Assembly: GCA_016771945.1 (NCBI GenBank)
Contig: QZLF01000002.1
Location: forward strand, 1 to 64,000
Length of the DNA stretch: 64,000 bases
DNA from: Candidatus Leucobacter sulfamidivorax
Lineage (GTDB): Bacteria; Actinomycetota; Actinomycetes; Actinomycetales; Microbacteriaceae
Direction: 5' to 3'
Below, in pieces: positions 17,759 to 27,739 of the stretch. The position numbers and the translations under genes are program-made. The notes under the pieces are model-generated. The model worked only from the letters and a program-made list of their open reading frames with translations. It made no database searches and was not told the DNA's origin. Position 1 is the stretch's first letter. The number at the start of each line of letters is the position of its first letter.

Positions 17759-20029
17759 ATGAACCAACAACCAGGCCACGACCATCACGACCATCACGGC
17801 CACCACCCCTCCAATGGCCACAACCACGGCCGACCGGACACGCCGATCGAGCACGCCGCTCATGACGATCACGCCGTTCAACATTCGAGTGAACATGCAC
17901 ACCACGGCATGCACACCGAGACCGTCACCGCGGGCAGCCCGGATCCCCAGGTGGGTCACGATGCCCACGCGGGTCACGGAAGCGGTTCGCAGGGACATGA
18001 TTCCCATGCTGATCATGATCCGGGCGCCCATGCCGGGCACAGCGTGGCCATGTTCCGGAACCGCTTCTGGGTGACACTTGTCCTTTCAATACCCGTGGTC
18101 GCGTTCAGCCCCATGATCGCGATGATCTTCGGCTACCACCTGCCCGAAACTGGGTGGACGACATGGATCGCGCCTGTCCTGGGCACAGTGATTTTCTTCT
18201 ACGGCGGCATGCCGTTCCTCAAGGGCGCGTGGCGGGAGATCAAGCTCCGGCAGCCCGGGATGATGCTGCTCATCGCGATGGCGATCACGGTGGCGTTCCT
18301 CGCGTCTTGGGCCACGTCGCTCGGCGCCGGTCTCGATCTTGACTTCTGGTGGGAACTCGCCCTGCTGGTTGTCATCATGCTGCTCGGGCACTGGCTTGAA
18401 ATGCGAGCACTCGGCGGTGCGTCAAGCGCCCTCGACGCACTCGCTGCGCTGCTTCCCGATACCGCCGAGCTGGTTCGTGAAGACGGGGCCGTGGAACAAG
18501 TCCCAAGTACCGACGTCAATGCCGGAGACCTCGTGCTTGTACGTGCCGGAGGACGCGTTCCCGCCGACGGAACCGTCGAGTCGGGATTCGCAGACATGGA
18601 CGAATCTATGATCACGGGCGAATCGACAACCGTTTCCCGAGCCGTTGGCGATACCGTCACCGCGGGCACCGTCGCCACCGACTCAGCGATCCAAGTGCGG
18701 GTGACCGCAGTCGGCGAGAACACGGCGCTGGCTGGCATCCGTCGGCTCGTGGCGGACGCGCAGGCATCCTCCACTCGCGCCCAGGCGCTCGCCGACCGTG
18801 CAGCGGCACTGTTGTTCTACTTCGCCGTGGGTGCGGCCGTGATCACCGCAGTGGTGTGGCTCATCGTCGGCAGCCCCGCCGACGCCATTACCCGCACGGT
18901 GACGGTGCTGATCATCGCCTGCCCGCACGCGCTCGGGCTCGCGATTCCATTGGTGATCTCGATCGCGACAGAACGGGCCGCCCGCGCTGGCGTGCTGGTG
19001 AAGGATCGGCTGGCGCTTGAGCGCATGCGCACCGTCGACGTGGTCATGTTCGACAAGACCGGCACGCTCACCGAGGGCCGCCACGCCGTCACCGCAGCCG
19101 CAGCCGTTCCTGGCACCGACCCGCAGCGCGTGTTCCGACTGGCTGCCGCGGCGGAATCACCGAGCGAGCACCCCGTCGCTCGCGCGATCGTCGCATGGGC
19201 AAACGAGCACAGCGACGGCTTGCCCATTCCATCGGTTACCGAGTTCCGCTCGGAGCCAGGTGTCGGCGTGTCAGGAACCGTCGAGGGTGTCGAGGTTCGC
19301 GTTGGTGGCCCTCGGCTCCTCGCCGCGCTCGACCTGTCCGTGCCCGAAGGAATCCAGGCCGAGGTCACCGAGTGGGAATCGACCGGGTCGAGCGTCCTGT
19401 TCGCGGTTATCGAGGGCCGCATCGAGGGTGCGTTCTCGCTCAAGGACGTCATTCGCCCCGAATCGCGTGCCGCCATTGACGAAATGCACCGTCGTGGGAT
19501 CCGGGTTGGCATGATCACCGGTGACGCACAACAGGTCGCGGACGCGGTCGCAGCCGATCTCGGCATCGACGAAGTGTTCGCGGGGGTTCTCCCCGGAGAC
19601 AAGTCCGCCAAGGTCGCTGAACTGCAGGAACGTGGCTTCAAGGTCGCGATGGTTGGCGACGGTGTGAACGACGCCCCTGCTCTTGCCCGTGCAGATGTGG
19701 GTGTTGCAATCGGCGCGGGTACCGACGTTGCGATCGAGTCGGCAGGCATCGTCCTGGTGTCGAACGACCCGCGCGCCGTGCTGAGCGCGATCGAGCTTTC
19801 ACACGCCTCCTACCGGAAGATGGTGCAAAACCTCGTGTGGGCAACCGCCTACAACGTGATCTCGGTACCGCTGGCCGCGGGCGTGCTCGCTCCCATCGGC
19901 TTCAACCTGCCCCCGGCCGCCGCGGCAGTGTTGATGTCGCTGTCCACGATCATCGTTGCCCTGAACGCCCAGCTACTGCGCCGCCACGAATTGGATCCGG
20001 AGAAACTGGCGCCGTTGCACACTGCCTAG
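17759..20029 (+). CDS. copB: copper-exporting P-type ATPase, CopB (P1B-3) type
   Basis: Heavy-metal ATPase of 756 residues. The N-terminus is extremely His-rich over the first 100 residues (repeated HDHH/HGHH), replacing the usual HMA domain. Membrane helix 6 carries CPH (387-389), the signature of CopB rather than CPC. Phosphorylation motif DKTGT has its Asp at 431; TGES, GDGVNDAP and MITGD follow in order. It exports copper, or possibly silver, with ATP. The ATG at 17759 follows a GGGA stretch. It is downstream of CueP and DUF305 on the same strand and is followed by an inverted repeat. Confidence 0.93.
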   Translation: MNQQPGHDHHDHHGHHPSNGHNHGRPDTPIEHAAHDDHAVQHSSEHAHHGMHTETVTAGSPDPQVGHDAHAGHGSGSQGHDSHADHDPGAHAGHSVAMFRNRFWVTLVLSIPVVAFSPMIAMIFGYHLPETGWTTWIAPVLGTVIFFYGGMPFLKGAWREIKLRQPGMMLLIAMAITVAFLASWATSLGAGLDLDFWWELALLVVIMLLGHWLEMRALGGASSALDALAALLPDTAELVREDGAVEQVPSTDVNAGDLVLVRAGGRVPADGTVESGFADMDESMITGESTTVSRAVGDTVTAGTVATDSAIQVRVTAVGENTALAGIRRLVADAQASSTRAQALADRAAALLFYFAVGAAVITAVVWLIVGSPADAITRTVTVLIIACPHALGLAIPLVISIATERAARAGVLVKDRLALERMRTVDVVMFDKTGTLTEGRHAVTAAAAVPGTDPQRVFRLAAAAESPSEHPVARAIVAWANEHSDGLPIPSVTEFRSEPGVGVSGTVEGVEVRVGGPRLLAALDLSVPEGIQAEVTEWESTGSSVLFAVIEGRIEGAFSLKDVIRPESRAAIDEMHRRGIRVGMITGDAQQVADAVAADLGIDEVFAGVLPGDKSAKVAELQERGFKVAMVGDGVNDAPALARADVGVAIGAGTDVAIESAGIVLVSNDPRAVLSAIELSHASYRKMVQNLVWATAYNVISVPLAAGVLAPIGFNLPPAAAAVLMSLSTIIVALNAQLLRRHELDPEKLAPLHTA

Positions 20030-20038
20030 CAGTACCCA

Positions 20039-20068
20039 AGCGCTGACTGACCAAGCAGGCTCAGCGCT
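20039..20068 (+). terminator. inverted repeat after copB
   Basis: AGCGCTGA (20039-20046) is repeated inverted as TCAGCGCT (20061-20068), ten bases after the ATPase stop. Overlapping short GC-rich repeats continue to about 20085. It is likely to act as a terminator between the copper block and the next operon. Confidence 0.45.
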
Positions 20069-20241
20069 CGCTCGGAGCGAGATGTCCCGCCCGACGAGCG
20101 CTGGGCTTGCGGTTCCCAGACGAAGTTCGCGATGTCGCGAGAGGTAACCAGTTCAGCGGCCCTTCCACCAACAGTGGGCATAGAACTCATAGGCTTTCGT
20201 GTCGGATTGACTTATTTACCTGCGCAATCAAGAATATAAGC

Positions 20242-20625
20242 ATGTATGCAGATGATGCTCCTATCTCACCGCAGCACCCGTATGTGGAGCCCGCTGTCGA
20301 GGTGTTCGCAATGCTGGCGGATGCCACCCGTGTGCGGATCGTGCTCGCCTTACAAGACGGCGAACTGTCGGTTGGTGAGCTTGTCGAGATCGTGGGGCGC
20401 GCGCCAGCAGGGGTGTCGCAGCATTTGGCGAAGCTCCGCATGGCGCGAATTGTCGAGACTCGCCAGGAGGGGCAGCGGGTGTTTTATCGGTTGGCGAATG
20501 AGCACGTGATTCGATTAGTGACCGACGCGATTCATCAGGCCGAGCATGCAATTGACGCGGATCCCGCGCACCACCGGTCGAAGCACCCAGGTGCGGTCGA
20601 GGATCGCGAAGGTCGTCGTGCTTGA
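20242..20625 (+). CDS. ArsR/SmtB-family metal-sensing repressor
   Basis: A 127-residue winged-helix repressor (MLADATRVRIVLALQDGELSVGELVEIVGRAPAGVSQHLAKLRMARIVETRQEGQRVFYRL). There is no Cys pair in the recognition region. Instead the last helix and tail carry D/H residues (LVTDAIHQAEHAIDADPAHHRSKH), which fits an alpha-5 site of the SmtB/CzrA/NmtR kind sensing Zn, Ni or Co. The ATG at 20242 is chosen; sequence upstream is unlike coding. It overlaps the downstream MFS gene by 8 bp, so it probably represses its own efflux operon. A GCAT-GT-ATGC palindrome overlaps the start codon. Confidence 0.82.
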   Translation: MYADDAPISPQHPYVEPAVEVFAMLADATRVRIVLALQDGELSVGELVEIVGRAPAGVSQHLAKLRMARIVETRQEGQRVFYRLANEHVIRLVTDAIHQAEHAIDADPAHHRSKHPGAVEDREGRRA

Positions 20626-21844
20626 AGTACTCAAGAATCCGACCTACGCGAAGCTGTTCTCTGCCCAGATCATTGCCCTGCTCGGCACAGGCCTACTCAC
20701 GGTGGCGCTGGGGTTGTTGGCATTCGATATCGCCGGTGGCGACGCGGGAGTGATCCTGGGTACGGCGCTGACGATCAAGATGGTCGCCTATGTGGCAGTG
20801 TCGCCGGTCATCACTGCCTTGACTGCCCGGCTCCCCCAGAAGACGGTACTCATCGTTGCCGACGTGGTTCGTGCGGCCGTCGCGGTGGGGCTGCCGTTCG
20901 TGACGGAAGCGTGGCAGATCTACATTCTGATCTTCCTGTTGCAGTCGGCATCGGCGACGTTCACGCCAGCATTCCAGGCCGTGATCCCTGAAGTGCTGCC
21001 CGACGAACGCCAGTACACGCGTGCCTTGTCACTGTCGAGGCTCGCCTACGACCTGGAATCGCTGCTGAGCCCGATGCTCGCGGCCGCGTTGCTCACCGTG
21101 ATGACCTACAACAACTTGTTCGTCGGAACGATCATCGGATTCGTTATCTCGACCGTGCTGGTCACCATCACAGCATTCCCGCAGATCACGCCCGCCCCAC
21201 CCGCACCGTTCTTTGCAGAGCTGACCCGCGGTGTACGTGCGTTCTGGCGTAGCACAGAGTTGCGTGCCCTTCTCGCGTTGAACCTCACCGTCGCAGCATC
21301 GACCGCGATGGTCATCGTGAACACCGTCGTGCTCGTGCAGGGTCAGCTCGGCCGCACGCAAGCCGATGTTGCGCTCTTGTTGGCCGCATACGGGGCCGGG
21401 TCGATGGTCGTCGCACTCATCGCTCCGAAGTTGCTCGATACATTCTCGGACCGTGGGGTGATGCTGCTCGGTGCGCTACTGATTCCGGTCGGCTTGATGG
21501 GTGCGGCCTCACTCATCGGCATGGCGCCTCCCACGGACATGTGGATGGGCCTGTTCGGGATCTGGGCGATCCTTGGTGCCGCAACGTCGTTGATCCTGAC
21601 GCCGTCGGCTCGGCTACTTCGACGGAACTCGGATGAGACGAACAGGCCAGCCGTGTTCGCCGCGCAGTTCTCGCTGTCGCACGCTTGCTTCATGATTACC
21701 TACCCGCTCGCGGGAACGCTCGGCGCGGCGCTGGGCTTGAGCTGGACCGCTGTGATCCTCGCCGGTATCGGCGCGGTAGCCACCACGTTCGCGTTCGCAC
21801 TCTGGAGGTCGCGTACGCCGGTGGCCGACCACACCCTGAGGTAG
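20618..21844 (+). CDS. MFS efflux transporter, metal-regulated
   Basis: About 408 residues from the GTG at 20618, with roughly 12 transmembrane helices in two halves, beginning VLEVLKNPTYAKLFSAQIIALLGTGLLTVALGLLAFDIAGG. It resembles MFS exporters of the MdtG/EntS-like group commonly found behind SmtB-type regulators in actinobacteria. Export of a divalent metal (Ni, Co or Zn) or its complex is inferred from the regulator. An earlier ATG would overlap the regulator far more and put a basic tail in front of the first helix, so the GTG is preferred. Confidence 0.78.
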   Translation: MLEVLKNPTYAKLFSAQIIALLGTGLLTVALGLLAFDIAGGDAGVILGTALTIKMVAYVAVSPVITALTARLPQKTVLIVADVVRAAVAVGLPFVTEAWQIYILIFLLQSASATFTPAFQAVIPEVLPDERQYTRALSLSRLAYDLESLLSPMLAAALLTVMTYNNLFVGTIIGFVISTVLVTITAFPQITPAPPAPFFAELTRGVRAFWRSTELRALLALNLTVAASTAMVIVNTVVLVQGQLGRTQADVALLLAAYGAGSMVVALIAPKLLDTFSDRGVMLLGALLIPVGLMGAASLIGMAPPTDMWMGLFGIWAILGAATSLILTPSARLLRRNSDETNRPAVFAAQFSLSHACFMITYPLAGTLGAALGLSWTAVILAGIGAVATTFAFALWRSRTPVADHTLR

Positions 21845-21971
21845 CGCCGCCGACGAACTCGCGACAACAACGCGGTCCTCCAGATCGCCCAGCCGCGCTT
21901 CAGCCAGCAGAGTGGTTCGGTACTGAGCTAGGCGGCTCGAAGATTTTCAAACCCATCACTGGGAGCACCCA

Positions 21972-24900
21972 CTACCTCAACCCCAGCCCGCGAGCTTCGA
22001 GCGTAGCAACGGGATTCGGGGCGCGGCGCGACCGGCCCAGATTCTCGATCTCAAGTCGAGCCGCTTCGGCTCGGACTCGGTCGATCTTCTGGACGGTCCC
22101 GTCGGATGGTGCACCGAGCGCGGAGTTGGCAGTGATCTGATAGCGGTCTCGGTAGGCGGCGACCACGAACGCTGCTCGACGCCAGACGGTGGCGCGCTGC
22201 GGGTCCGCGGGCTCGCCGCCAAGAGCCGCAATCCACGGCGCCGAGTCAGCGAGGGCCGCAACGAGCACCGCGTCCGCTCGCGCTTCGATCAGGTGACGGC
22301 GCTCCGCCAGAGCCTTTTCCATCTCTAGGCTCATAGCGCCAGTTGCCTCGGGGATGAGCCCGGCGATCAGCCTGGGCACCGACTGCCTACGGGCCGAGCG
22401 CGCTGGCCTCGCAGTAGCCACAGCGACTCGATGGCGGAGCACTGCGGCAATATCATCGGCATCGCCGAAACCACGAGCGTGGACGAGTCGAGGAAGCAGG
22501 ACCTCCAGGTCGTGATGGTTGGCTTCGGCTCGGCGCAGTTCAGCGGTCAACGGTCCAAAAGCATCCGAGTCGATGACTTCGTCAGCCTGTTCTGCGTTGA
22601 GGCCCGATGTCCGCACCAGGGATGCCCAACGGTCGCGTTGCGCGGCAGCAGCGATCGTTTCGTACTCGGCAGCAAGCTGCGCGATCGTGCCCCAGGATTC
22701 TTGCTCAGCGGCCATCGTTTCGTGTGCGGAGAGTTCGGCGCCGACGTGCTGGAGCACGCCGTAGAGCACGCTGCGCCCGGTGGCTTCACTGTTGTCCCCC
22801 GGATGTGGTCCCGCGTGAGACGAATCCGGCTTGTCGACTGCGACATAAGCAACGTTGGCGGTACGGCCCCTTGTCATGGCCACGTAGAACGTCTCGCGAG
22901 TCATCGCCGAATCGACGAGCACGTGCGCTGTATCGGTGGTGAGGCCTTGCGCACGGAAGGAAGTGACGGCGTAGCCAAGTTCGACATGCTCGGCGACGTA
23001 GGCCGCTGGCAGGAGGACAGCGGATCCCCGGGAGCGTCCTTCTCGTCGAACGAGCATTGAGCCGTCGCTTCGAACATCGGCGACCTTCCAACGGTCACCG
23101 TTGCGCACCCAGCTCCGCCCGGCCCGCAAGCGTCGGTCGTTACGTCGAGTGATCACGATGTCGCCGGACGCTGCGTGGGTGCCATCGTGCAGCTCTGACT
23201 CTCGCGCACCTCGGACGGTGCCGTCGAGGATCAGGTCGGTTCGCGCACGGTTATTGAGCGCGGTGACGGATTCGTTCGAGTCAGCGACGAGCACCGCCGC
23301 ACGCCCCGCGATCAGGTCGGCGCGCCACGCGGCGTAGGCGGCATCGACCATAGCTTCGGTATCGCCTTCAAAGATGCGCCCATGCTCGGCGTAGGTGTCG
23401 ATGACTTCTGTGTGGCCGTGGCGGAGATCGAGGGAGGCGCGTTTCTCCCACTCGTGTGTGAAGCGGTGAACATCGACGAGTTCGGCGACGTCATCGCGGT
23501 CGTGCGCGAGGAGCCCGAACGCTCCACCCGCGTCAACCGCTTGCAGCTGCGCGTAGTCTCCGACGAGCAGCACCTTTGCTCCCGCCGTGGCGGCAAGCTG
23601 GGTGATGCGGTCAAGTGAGAGTGTTCCTGCAAGCGAGGCCTCGTCGATGATGACGAGCTGCCCAGCCTGGAACTTCTCCCCCGTTTGGAGATGGGTCTGC
23701 CACCACTTCGCTGTGTTTTCCGTTGCGATCCCAAGGTCGTCGGCGAGTACCTGGGCCGCGCTTGAAGATGGTGCGAGCCCGACGACTGATCCAGGGCCGT
23801 GCTCTTTCTCCCACGCTCGTCGTAGTGCGCTCATTGCGGTTGTCTTTCCCGCACCCGCAGGGCCGACCAGCAGGTCGATGACCCTCCCAGAGACCGCAAT
23901 AGCTATCAGCGCGGATGCTTGGTCCGCAGCAAGCATCCGACCCTCACGGTCAGACTTCTGCACGATTCGTTCGACCGTCGCCAGCGAGACGGTCGGCGCG
24001 GTCGTTGAGCGCGAGAGCTGCAGCAGGCGGCCTTCAGCTTCGAGCAGTTCACCCGACGAGAACACGGTGGAGTTTTTCGGTCGGAACACCGACGACTCAT
24101 CGCTCCTGCGGAAGACGGCGGGGCTCGATGCCAGTTCGGGCGGCGTGAGCCTGAGCGAAACGGCCTCGGCAGCATCCACGACCAATCCGACGATGGCCTC
24201 GCGGTCTCGCGTGCTCGCGAACCGATACCCCATCGTCTGGCGCGCAGCCTCAGCCGTGAGGTTCCAACGGCGCCACGTTGAACGTTTCTCTCCAACCACA
24301 GCGACAACACTCTGCCCGAGCCTCTGGACGACATCGAGCGGAACGTCATCGGCCCACAGGAGCAGCGGATCCTCGTTCGTGGTGACTCGTCGAGCCCAGC
24401 TCGTGGCATCCGCACCGAGGATCGTTCCAGCTCGCTCTCGCCATTGAGTGGTGAGTTCGGCAAGCGAATGGATCTGCTTTTCCGGCCTGGTGGCGAGCGT
24501 CGCTTGCGCCCGCAGTTTGATGATCGTCGTGCTTGATGGTTGCCTGCCGTGCTTCGCCACGTATTCAGCGATGAGACGGTCCTTTTCCTCGTCGATGTGC
24601 CGCGATCGCGAGGAGAACTCAGCGACGAGTTCTGGCGGGACTTGCGCGATCGTCCATGCCGGGTTGCGGTCGCGTCCCCTGTCGCGGGCTTCCCATGCGA
24701 CGCCGAAGAGACGGGTCAGGTGATCGGCGATCACGGCTTCGTGAAGCTCCGAGAGCGCCACCGTCGCCGCATGCATGGGGCGGCTATCCAGGCTGCGCCA
24801 TTTGTTGTCGAGCACGGTCTGGACCTTGTTGCTGATGACGACGTGCGTGTGGAGGTGAGGATCGCCCGCGCGTGAGTCGTAGTGGTCGTACGCTGTCGCG

Positions 24901-25523
24901 ATCAGCCCGCGCACATCGACCTGCGCAACGGCACCATCCCCGGGGGTTGCACCGGCGCGCGTGGCTGCAACCTCACGCTCCATGAACGCAACCACCTCCG
25001 CAACCGCAGCATGATGAGCATCAACGATGAGCGATTGCGTTCCCGCGTCGGCGACCGCCCACAACACCGACGCTGACTTCGGAATCGAGAACGTGTAGTC
25101 ATACCCCGCGACCGCCCGACGTGTAGCACGTTCCGCCTCTTCGGTCTCGATCGCCGCGACTGCTCGACCGCGAGCAGTCGCACTCAGACCGGGGTCCAGC
25201 GTGGCCACACGATCGGCGACGCGTTCGGCTTTCGCCTTGTACTGCGGGTAGGCGCGGCCCAACGGTGCGCCGGTGAGCGGATCTCGACCCATGCCGATCA
25301 GCAGTTGAAGTTGCGCCTCGGTGACCTCGTCCCCTTCTTCGAGCTGCCCGCTTCCCAGCGCCGCGAGTCCGCTACCCATCCAGCGTCCGGGCGGAGTTCC
25401 GTCGGCGTTGTAGTAGCGCGTCAGCGGTGTTGAAAGGTCGCGGTCTCCGTCCCCCGCGGCGACGGTGCGCAGCAGGTACTTGTAGCCGTCGCCCGCCGAC
25501 ATCAACCGCATCGACACCGTCAC
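21972..25523 (-). CDS. MobF-family conjugative relaxase/helicase (TraA/TrwC-like)
   Basis: A 1183-residue relaxase that nicks oriT, stays covalently bound to the transferred strand and unwinds DNA. The N-terminal TrwC relaxase domain has a Tyr pair (TRYY, about 36-38) and the metal-binding three-His motif DPHLHTHV (H223, H225, H227). A RecD-like helicase follows with Walker A GPAGAGKT (about 553-560), Walker B IIDEAS and a late motif FRAQGLTTDTAHVLVD. The C-terminal region is helical. The start is GTG at 25523, with GGAGGGAAGGTG upstream; an ATG at 25511 is an alternative. It is separated from the rest of the transfer genes by more than 18 kb of cargo. Confidence 0.93.
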   Translation of the reverse strand: MTVSMRLMSAGDGYKYLLRTVAAGDGDRDLSTPLTRYYNADGTPPGRWMGSGLAALGSGQLEEGDEVTEAQLQLLIGMGRDPLTGAPLGRAYPQYKAKAERVADRVATLDPGLSATARGRAVAAIETEEAERATRRAVAGYDYTFSIPKSASVLWAVADAGTQSLIVDAHHAAVAEVVAFMEREVAATRAGATPGDGAVAQVDVRGLIATAYDHYDSRAGDPHLHTHVVISNKVQTVLDNKWRSLDSRPMHAATVALSELHEAVIADHLTRLFGVAWEARDRGRDRNPAWTIAQVPPELVAEFSSRSRHIDEEKDRLIAEYVAKHGRQPSSTTIIKLRAQATLATRPEKQIHSLAELTTQWRERAGTILGADATSWARRVTTNEDPLLLWADDVPLDVVQRLGQSVVAVVGEKRSTWRRWNLTAEAARQTMGYRFASTRDREAIVGLVVDAAEAVSLRLTPPELASSPAVFRRSDESSVFRPKNSTVFSSGELLEAEGRLLQLSRSTTAPTVSLATVERIVQKSDREGRMLAADQASALIAIAVSGRVIDLLVGPAGAGKTTAMSALRRAWEKEHGPGSVVGLAPSSSAAQVLADDLGIATENTAKWWQTHLQTGEKFQAGQLVIIDEASLAGTLSLDRITQLAATAGAKVLLVGDYAQLQAVDAGGAFGLLAHDRDDVAELVDVHRFTHEWEKRASLDLRHGHTEVIDTYAEHGRIFEGDTEAMVDAAYAAWRADLIAGRAAVLVADSNESVTALNNRARTDLILDGTVRGARESELHDGTHAASGDIVITRRNDRRLRAGRSWVRNGDRWKVADVRSDGSMLVRREGRSRGSAVLLPAAYVAEHVELGYAVTSFRAQGLTTDTAHVLVDSAMTRETFYVAMTRGRTANVAYVAVDKPDSSHAGPHPGDNSEATGRSVLYGVLQHVGAELSAHETMAAEQESWGTIAQLAAEYETIAAAAQRDRWASLVRTSGLNAEQADEVIDSDAFGPLTAELRRAEANHHDLEVLLPRLVHARGFGDADDIAAVLRHRVAVATARPARSARRQSVPRLIAGLIPEATGAMSLEMEKALAERRHLIEARADAVLVAALADSAPWIAALGGEPADPQRATVWRRAAFVVAAYRDRYQITANSALGAPSDGTVQKIDRVRAEAARLEIENLGRSRRAPNPVATLEARGLGLR

Positions 25524-25852
25524 CGCTGCTCACCTTCCCTCCATCAAGGAGGAGGTGAACAAGGTGCTTCAAGACTCAGTCGTGAGGAGTCGCGACCTCG
25601 ATCTGCCAGACGCGTGGGCATCTGGAGACGGAAGCTCGCCATGGACCAGATCATGGTCCGGAACGCCCCGGCCGACGTAACCCGACGACTCACGGGATAT
25701 GGCCACTGAAGCCATAGGGTGCATCGGCGAATCTAATAGCGCCGAGTTCGACGGCGCGGCACTGTAGCAGTGTCAGTGGCCAACGGTAGCGTTAGACACG
25801 CACCCAATTCCAACTTTAAACGCGCTTGCAAGCGAAGGAGATCCAGCGAAGC
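25524..25852. other. 329-bp gene-free region upstream of relaxase; candidate oriT and divergent promoters
   Basis: The region separates the minus-strand relaxase gene from the plus-strand restriction-modification operon and is dense in inverted repeats. They are: CACCTTCCCTCC/GGAGGAGGTG (25531-25557), GGACCA-GATCA-TGGTCC (25643-25659), GGCCACTGA (25701-25709) with its inverse TCAGTGGCC (25773-25781), GCGCCG/CGGCGC (25739-25757), CACTG-TAG-CAGTG (25760-25772) and CGCTTGCAAGCG (25823-25834). MobF relaxases usually nick a hairpin-flanked site near their own gene, so oriT is likely here. The nick site itself cannot be assigned by eye. Confidence 0.45.
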
Positions 25853-27739
25853 ATGAGCAAGTCCCTTCTGGAGCAATTACCCGGCATTGTCGCGGCGGGC
25901 AAGCGTCAAGCGGCACAGATACTGGAGCAGCTGGAGGGACGTAACCGCGTTAGCCTTCAGACGCGCGAACTGGTCATCCCGTCGAAGGATCGTGGTGGCT
26001 TCAACTTTTGGGGAAACGACGGCGAGGGCATCGCCGAGATGCCGAACCGCCTGATCTACGGTGACAACCTGCTGGCGATGGCCGCATTGCTCGCGGGCGA
26101 TGAGGATACGCCGAGCCTGCGCGGCAAGATCGATCTGATATACATCGATCCGCCGTTCGATTCGAAGGCGGACTATCGAACGAAGATCAAGCTTCCGGGA
26201 ACCACGATTGATCAGAAGCCGACCGTACTTGAGCAATTCGCTTACTCCGACACGTGGTCGGACGGCACAGCTTCCTATCTCGCAATGATCATGCCGCGCT
26301 TGATTCTGATGCGGGAGCTTCTTTCGGAGAACGGCTCGATCTACGTTCACCTGGACTGGCACGTGGGCCACTACGTCAAGTTGCTTCTTGATGAGGCGTT
26401 TGGCAAACAGAACTTGCGCAACGAGATTGTCTGGGCGTATCACGGGCCAGGAAGCCCAGGGATGCGACAGTACAACCGCAAGCACGACACCGTCTTTTGG
26501 TATTCAAAGTCAGACAACTGGATCTTCAATGACGATCAGATCCGCGAGGCGCATAGTGAGAAGACCAAGGGGAACTTCAAGACCGGTCTCGCAGGCTCCG
26601 GGTTTATCACCGACGATTATGCGCTCGCCGAAGGAAAGATCCCCGAAGACTGGTGGGTGATGGCGATCGCTGGGCGTTACCCGGTAGATGGCAAAAAACG
26701 AGTCGGCTATGCCACCGAAAAGCCATGGCCGCTCATCGAACGAATCATAAAAGGATCCTCCTCGGAGGGCGCTATAGTTGCAGACTTCTTCGGAGGATCA
26801 GGTGTCTTCGCAGCTGTAGCCGAGTCGCTTGGACGAAGGGGGGTAGCGACTGACCTTGGCAAGCCCTCCACAATGGTGATGCGCAAGCGACTCATCGACG
26901 TCGACGCAAAGCCTTTTCTCTATCAGGCCATTGGCGACTATCAGGTGGAGCAGGCACGCTCGACTTTGGGCCGCTCGTTCCGAGTTGGAGATCTCGCCAG
27001 GGTCGTCCTCGACCTTTATGGCGCGTTGCCGCTGCCTCCCGAGGAGAACGTCAACGGCAGCCTTGGGCGGCTACCGGGTACCCGCACGCTCGTGTATGCA
27101 GACAGCCCGTCGCGCCTCACGACCATCTCGACGCTCAAGCGTGCGCAAGGATACCGCGAAGTCAAGATGGGTGGCTTCGACAAGGTTGTCGTACTCGGTT
27201 GGAACTTTTCCGCCGGCATCGGCCAGGACATCAGCGACCTGAACGACCCGAACCTTGAGGTACTGGTGATCCCACCTGACCTGCTCGACCGACTCAAGAA
27301 GAAGGGGGCGGACAAGCTGGCGTCCGAGGTGCGCTTCTCCAGCCTCCAGTATCTCCAGGCAGATGTCACCGCGCGCACGAGCAACGGCGAGCGCGAGACA
27401 CTCACGGTGAACCTGCAGAACTATGTACTGCTCTCACCCGAGGCGATCAACCTCGACCAGGCCAACCGGGCAAAGCTCCAGGAAGTCATGAACACGGAGC
27501 CGCTGGCGCTCGTTGAGTATTGGGCAGTCGATCCCGCCTACGACGGCGAGGTCTTCCGTTCCGTCTGGCAGGACTACCGAGGCAACACCGACAACGACAG
27601 CGACGAGTTGCGTGTCGTCACAACGGCCACGTTGGATCTCCCTCGCCTCAACAGCGCACGTACAGTTTGCGTACGGGCAGTGGATGTCTTCGGCTTTGAA
27701 TCTGAAGTCGTTATCTCTGGTGTGGAGGTAGATTCGTGA
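25853..27739 (+). CDS. type III restriction-modification system, DNA methyltransferase (Mod)
   Basis: Methyltransferase of 628 residues that protects host DNA by adenine methylation and is needed for recognition by the whole complex. Motif IV DPPF is at 99-102 ([13 protein letters not shown]) and the SAM-binding motif FFGGSG lies at about 313, so IV precedes I: the beta class expected for type III Mod. The central region between them would be the target-recognition domain. The ATG at 25853 is chosen (AAGGAG upstream); an upstream TTG at 25826 would add nine residues. The stop overlaps the Res start (GTGA). Confidence 0.89.
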   Translation: MSKSLLEQLPGIVAAGKRQAAQILEQLEGRNRVSLQTRELVIPSKDRGGFNFWGNDGEGIAEMPNRLIYGDNLLAMAALLAGDEDTPSLRGKIDLIYIDPPFDSKADYRTKIKLPGTTIDQKPTVLEQFAYSDTWSDGTASYLAMIMPRLILMRELLSENGSIYVHLDWHVGHYVKLLLDEAFGKQNLRNEIVWAYHGPGSPGMRQYNRKHDTVFWYSKSDNWIFNDDQIREAHSEKTKGNFKTGLAGSGFITDDYALAEGKIPEDWWVMAIAGRYPVDGKKRVGYATEKPWPLIERIIKGSSSEGAIVADFFGGSGVFAAVAESLGRRGVATDLGKPSTMVMRKRLIDVDAKPFLYQAIGDYQVEQARSTLGRSFRVGDLARVVLDLYGALPLPPEENVNGSLGRLPGTRTLVYADSPSRLTTISTLKRAQGYREVKMGGFDKVVVLGWNFSAGIGQDISDLNDPNLEVLVIPPDLLDRLKKKGADKLASEVRFSSLQYLQADVTARTSNGERETLTVNLQNYVLLSPEAINLDQANRAKLQEVMNTEPLALVEYWAVDPAYDGEVFRSVWQDYRGNTDNDSDELRVVTTATLDLPRLNSARTVCVRAVDVFGFESEVVISGVEVDS

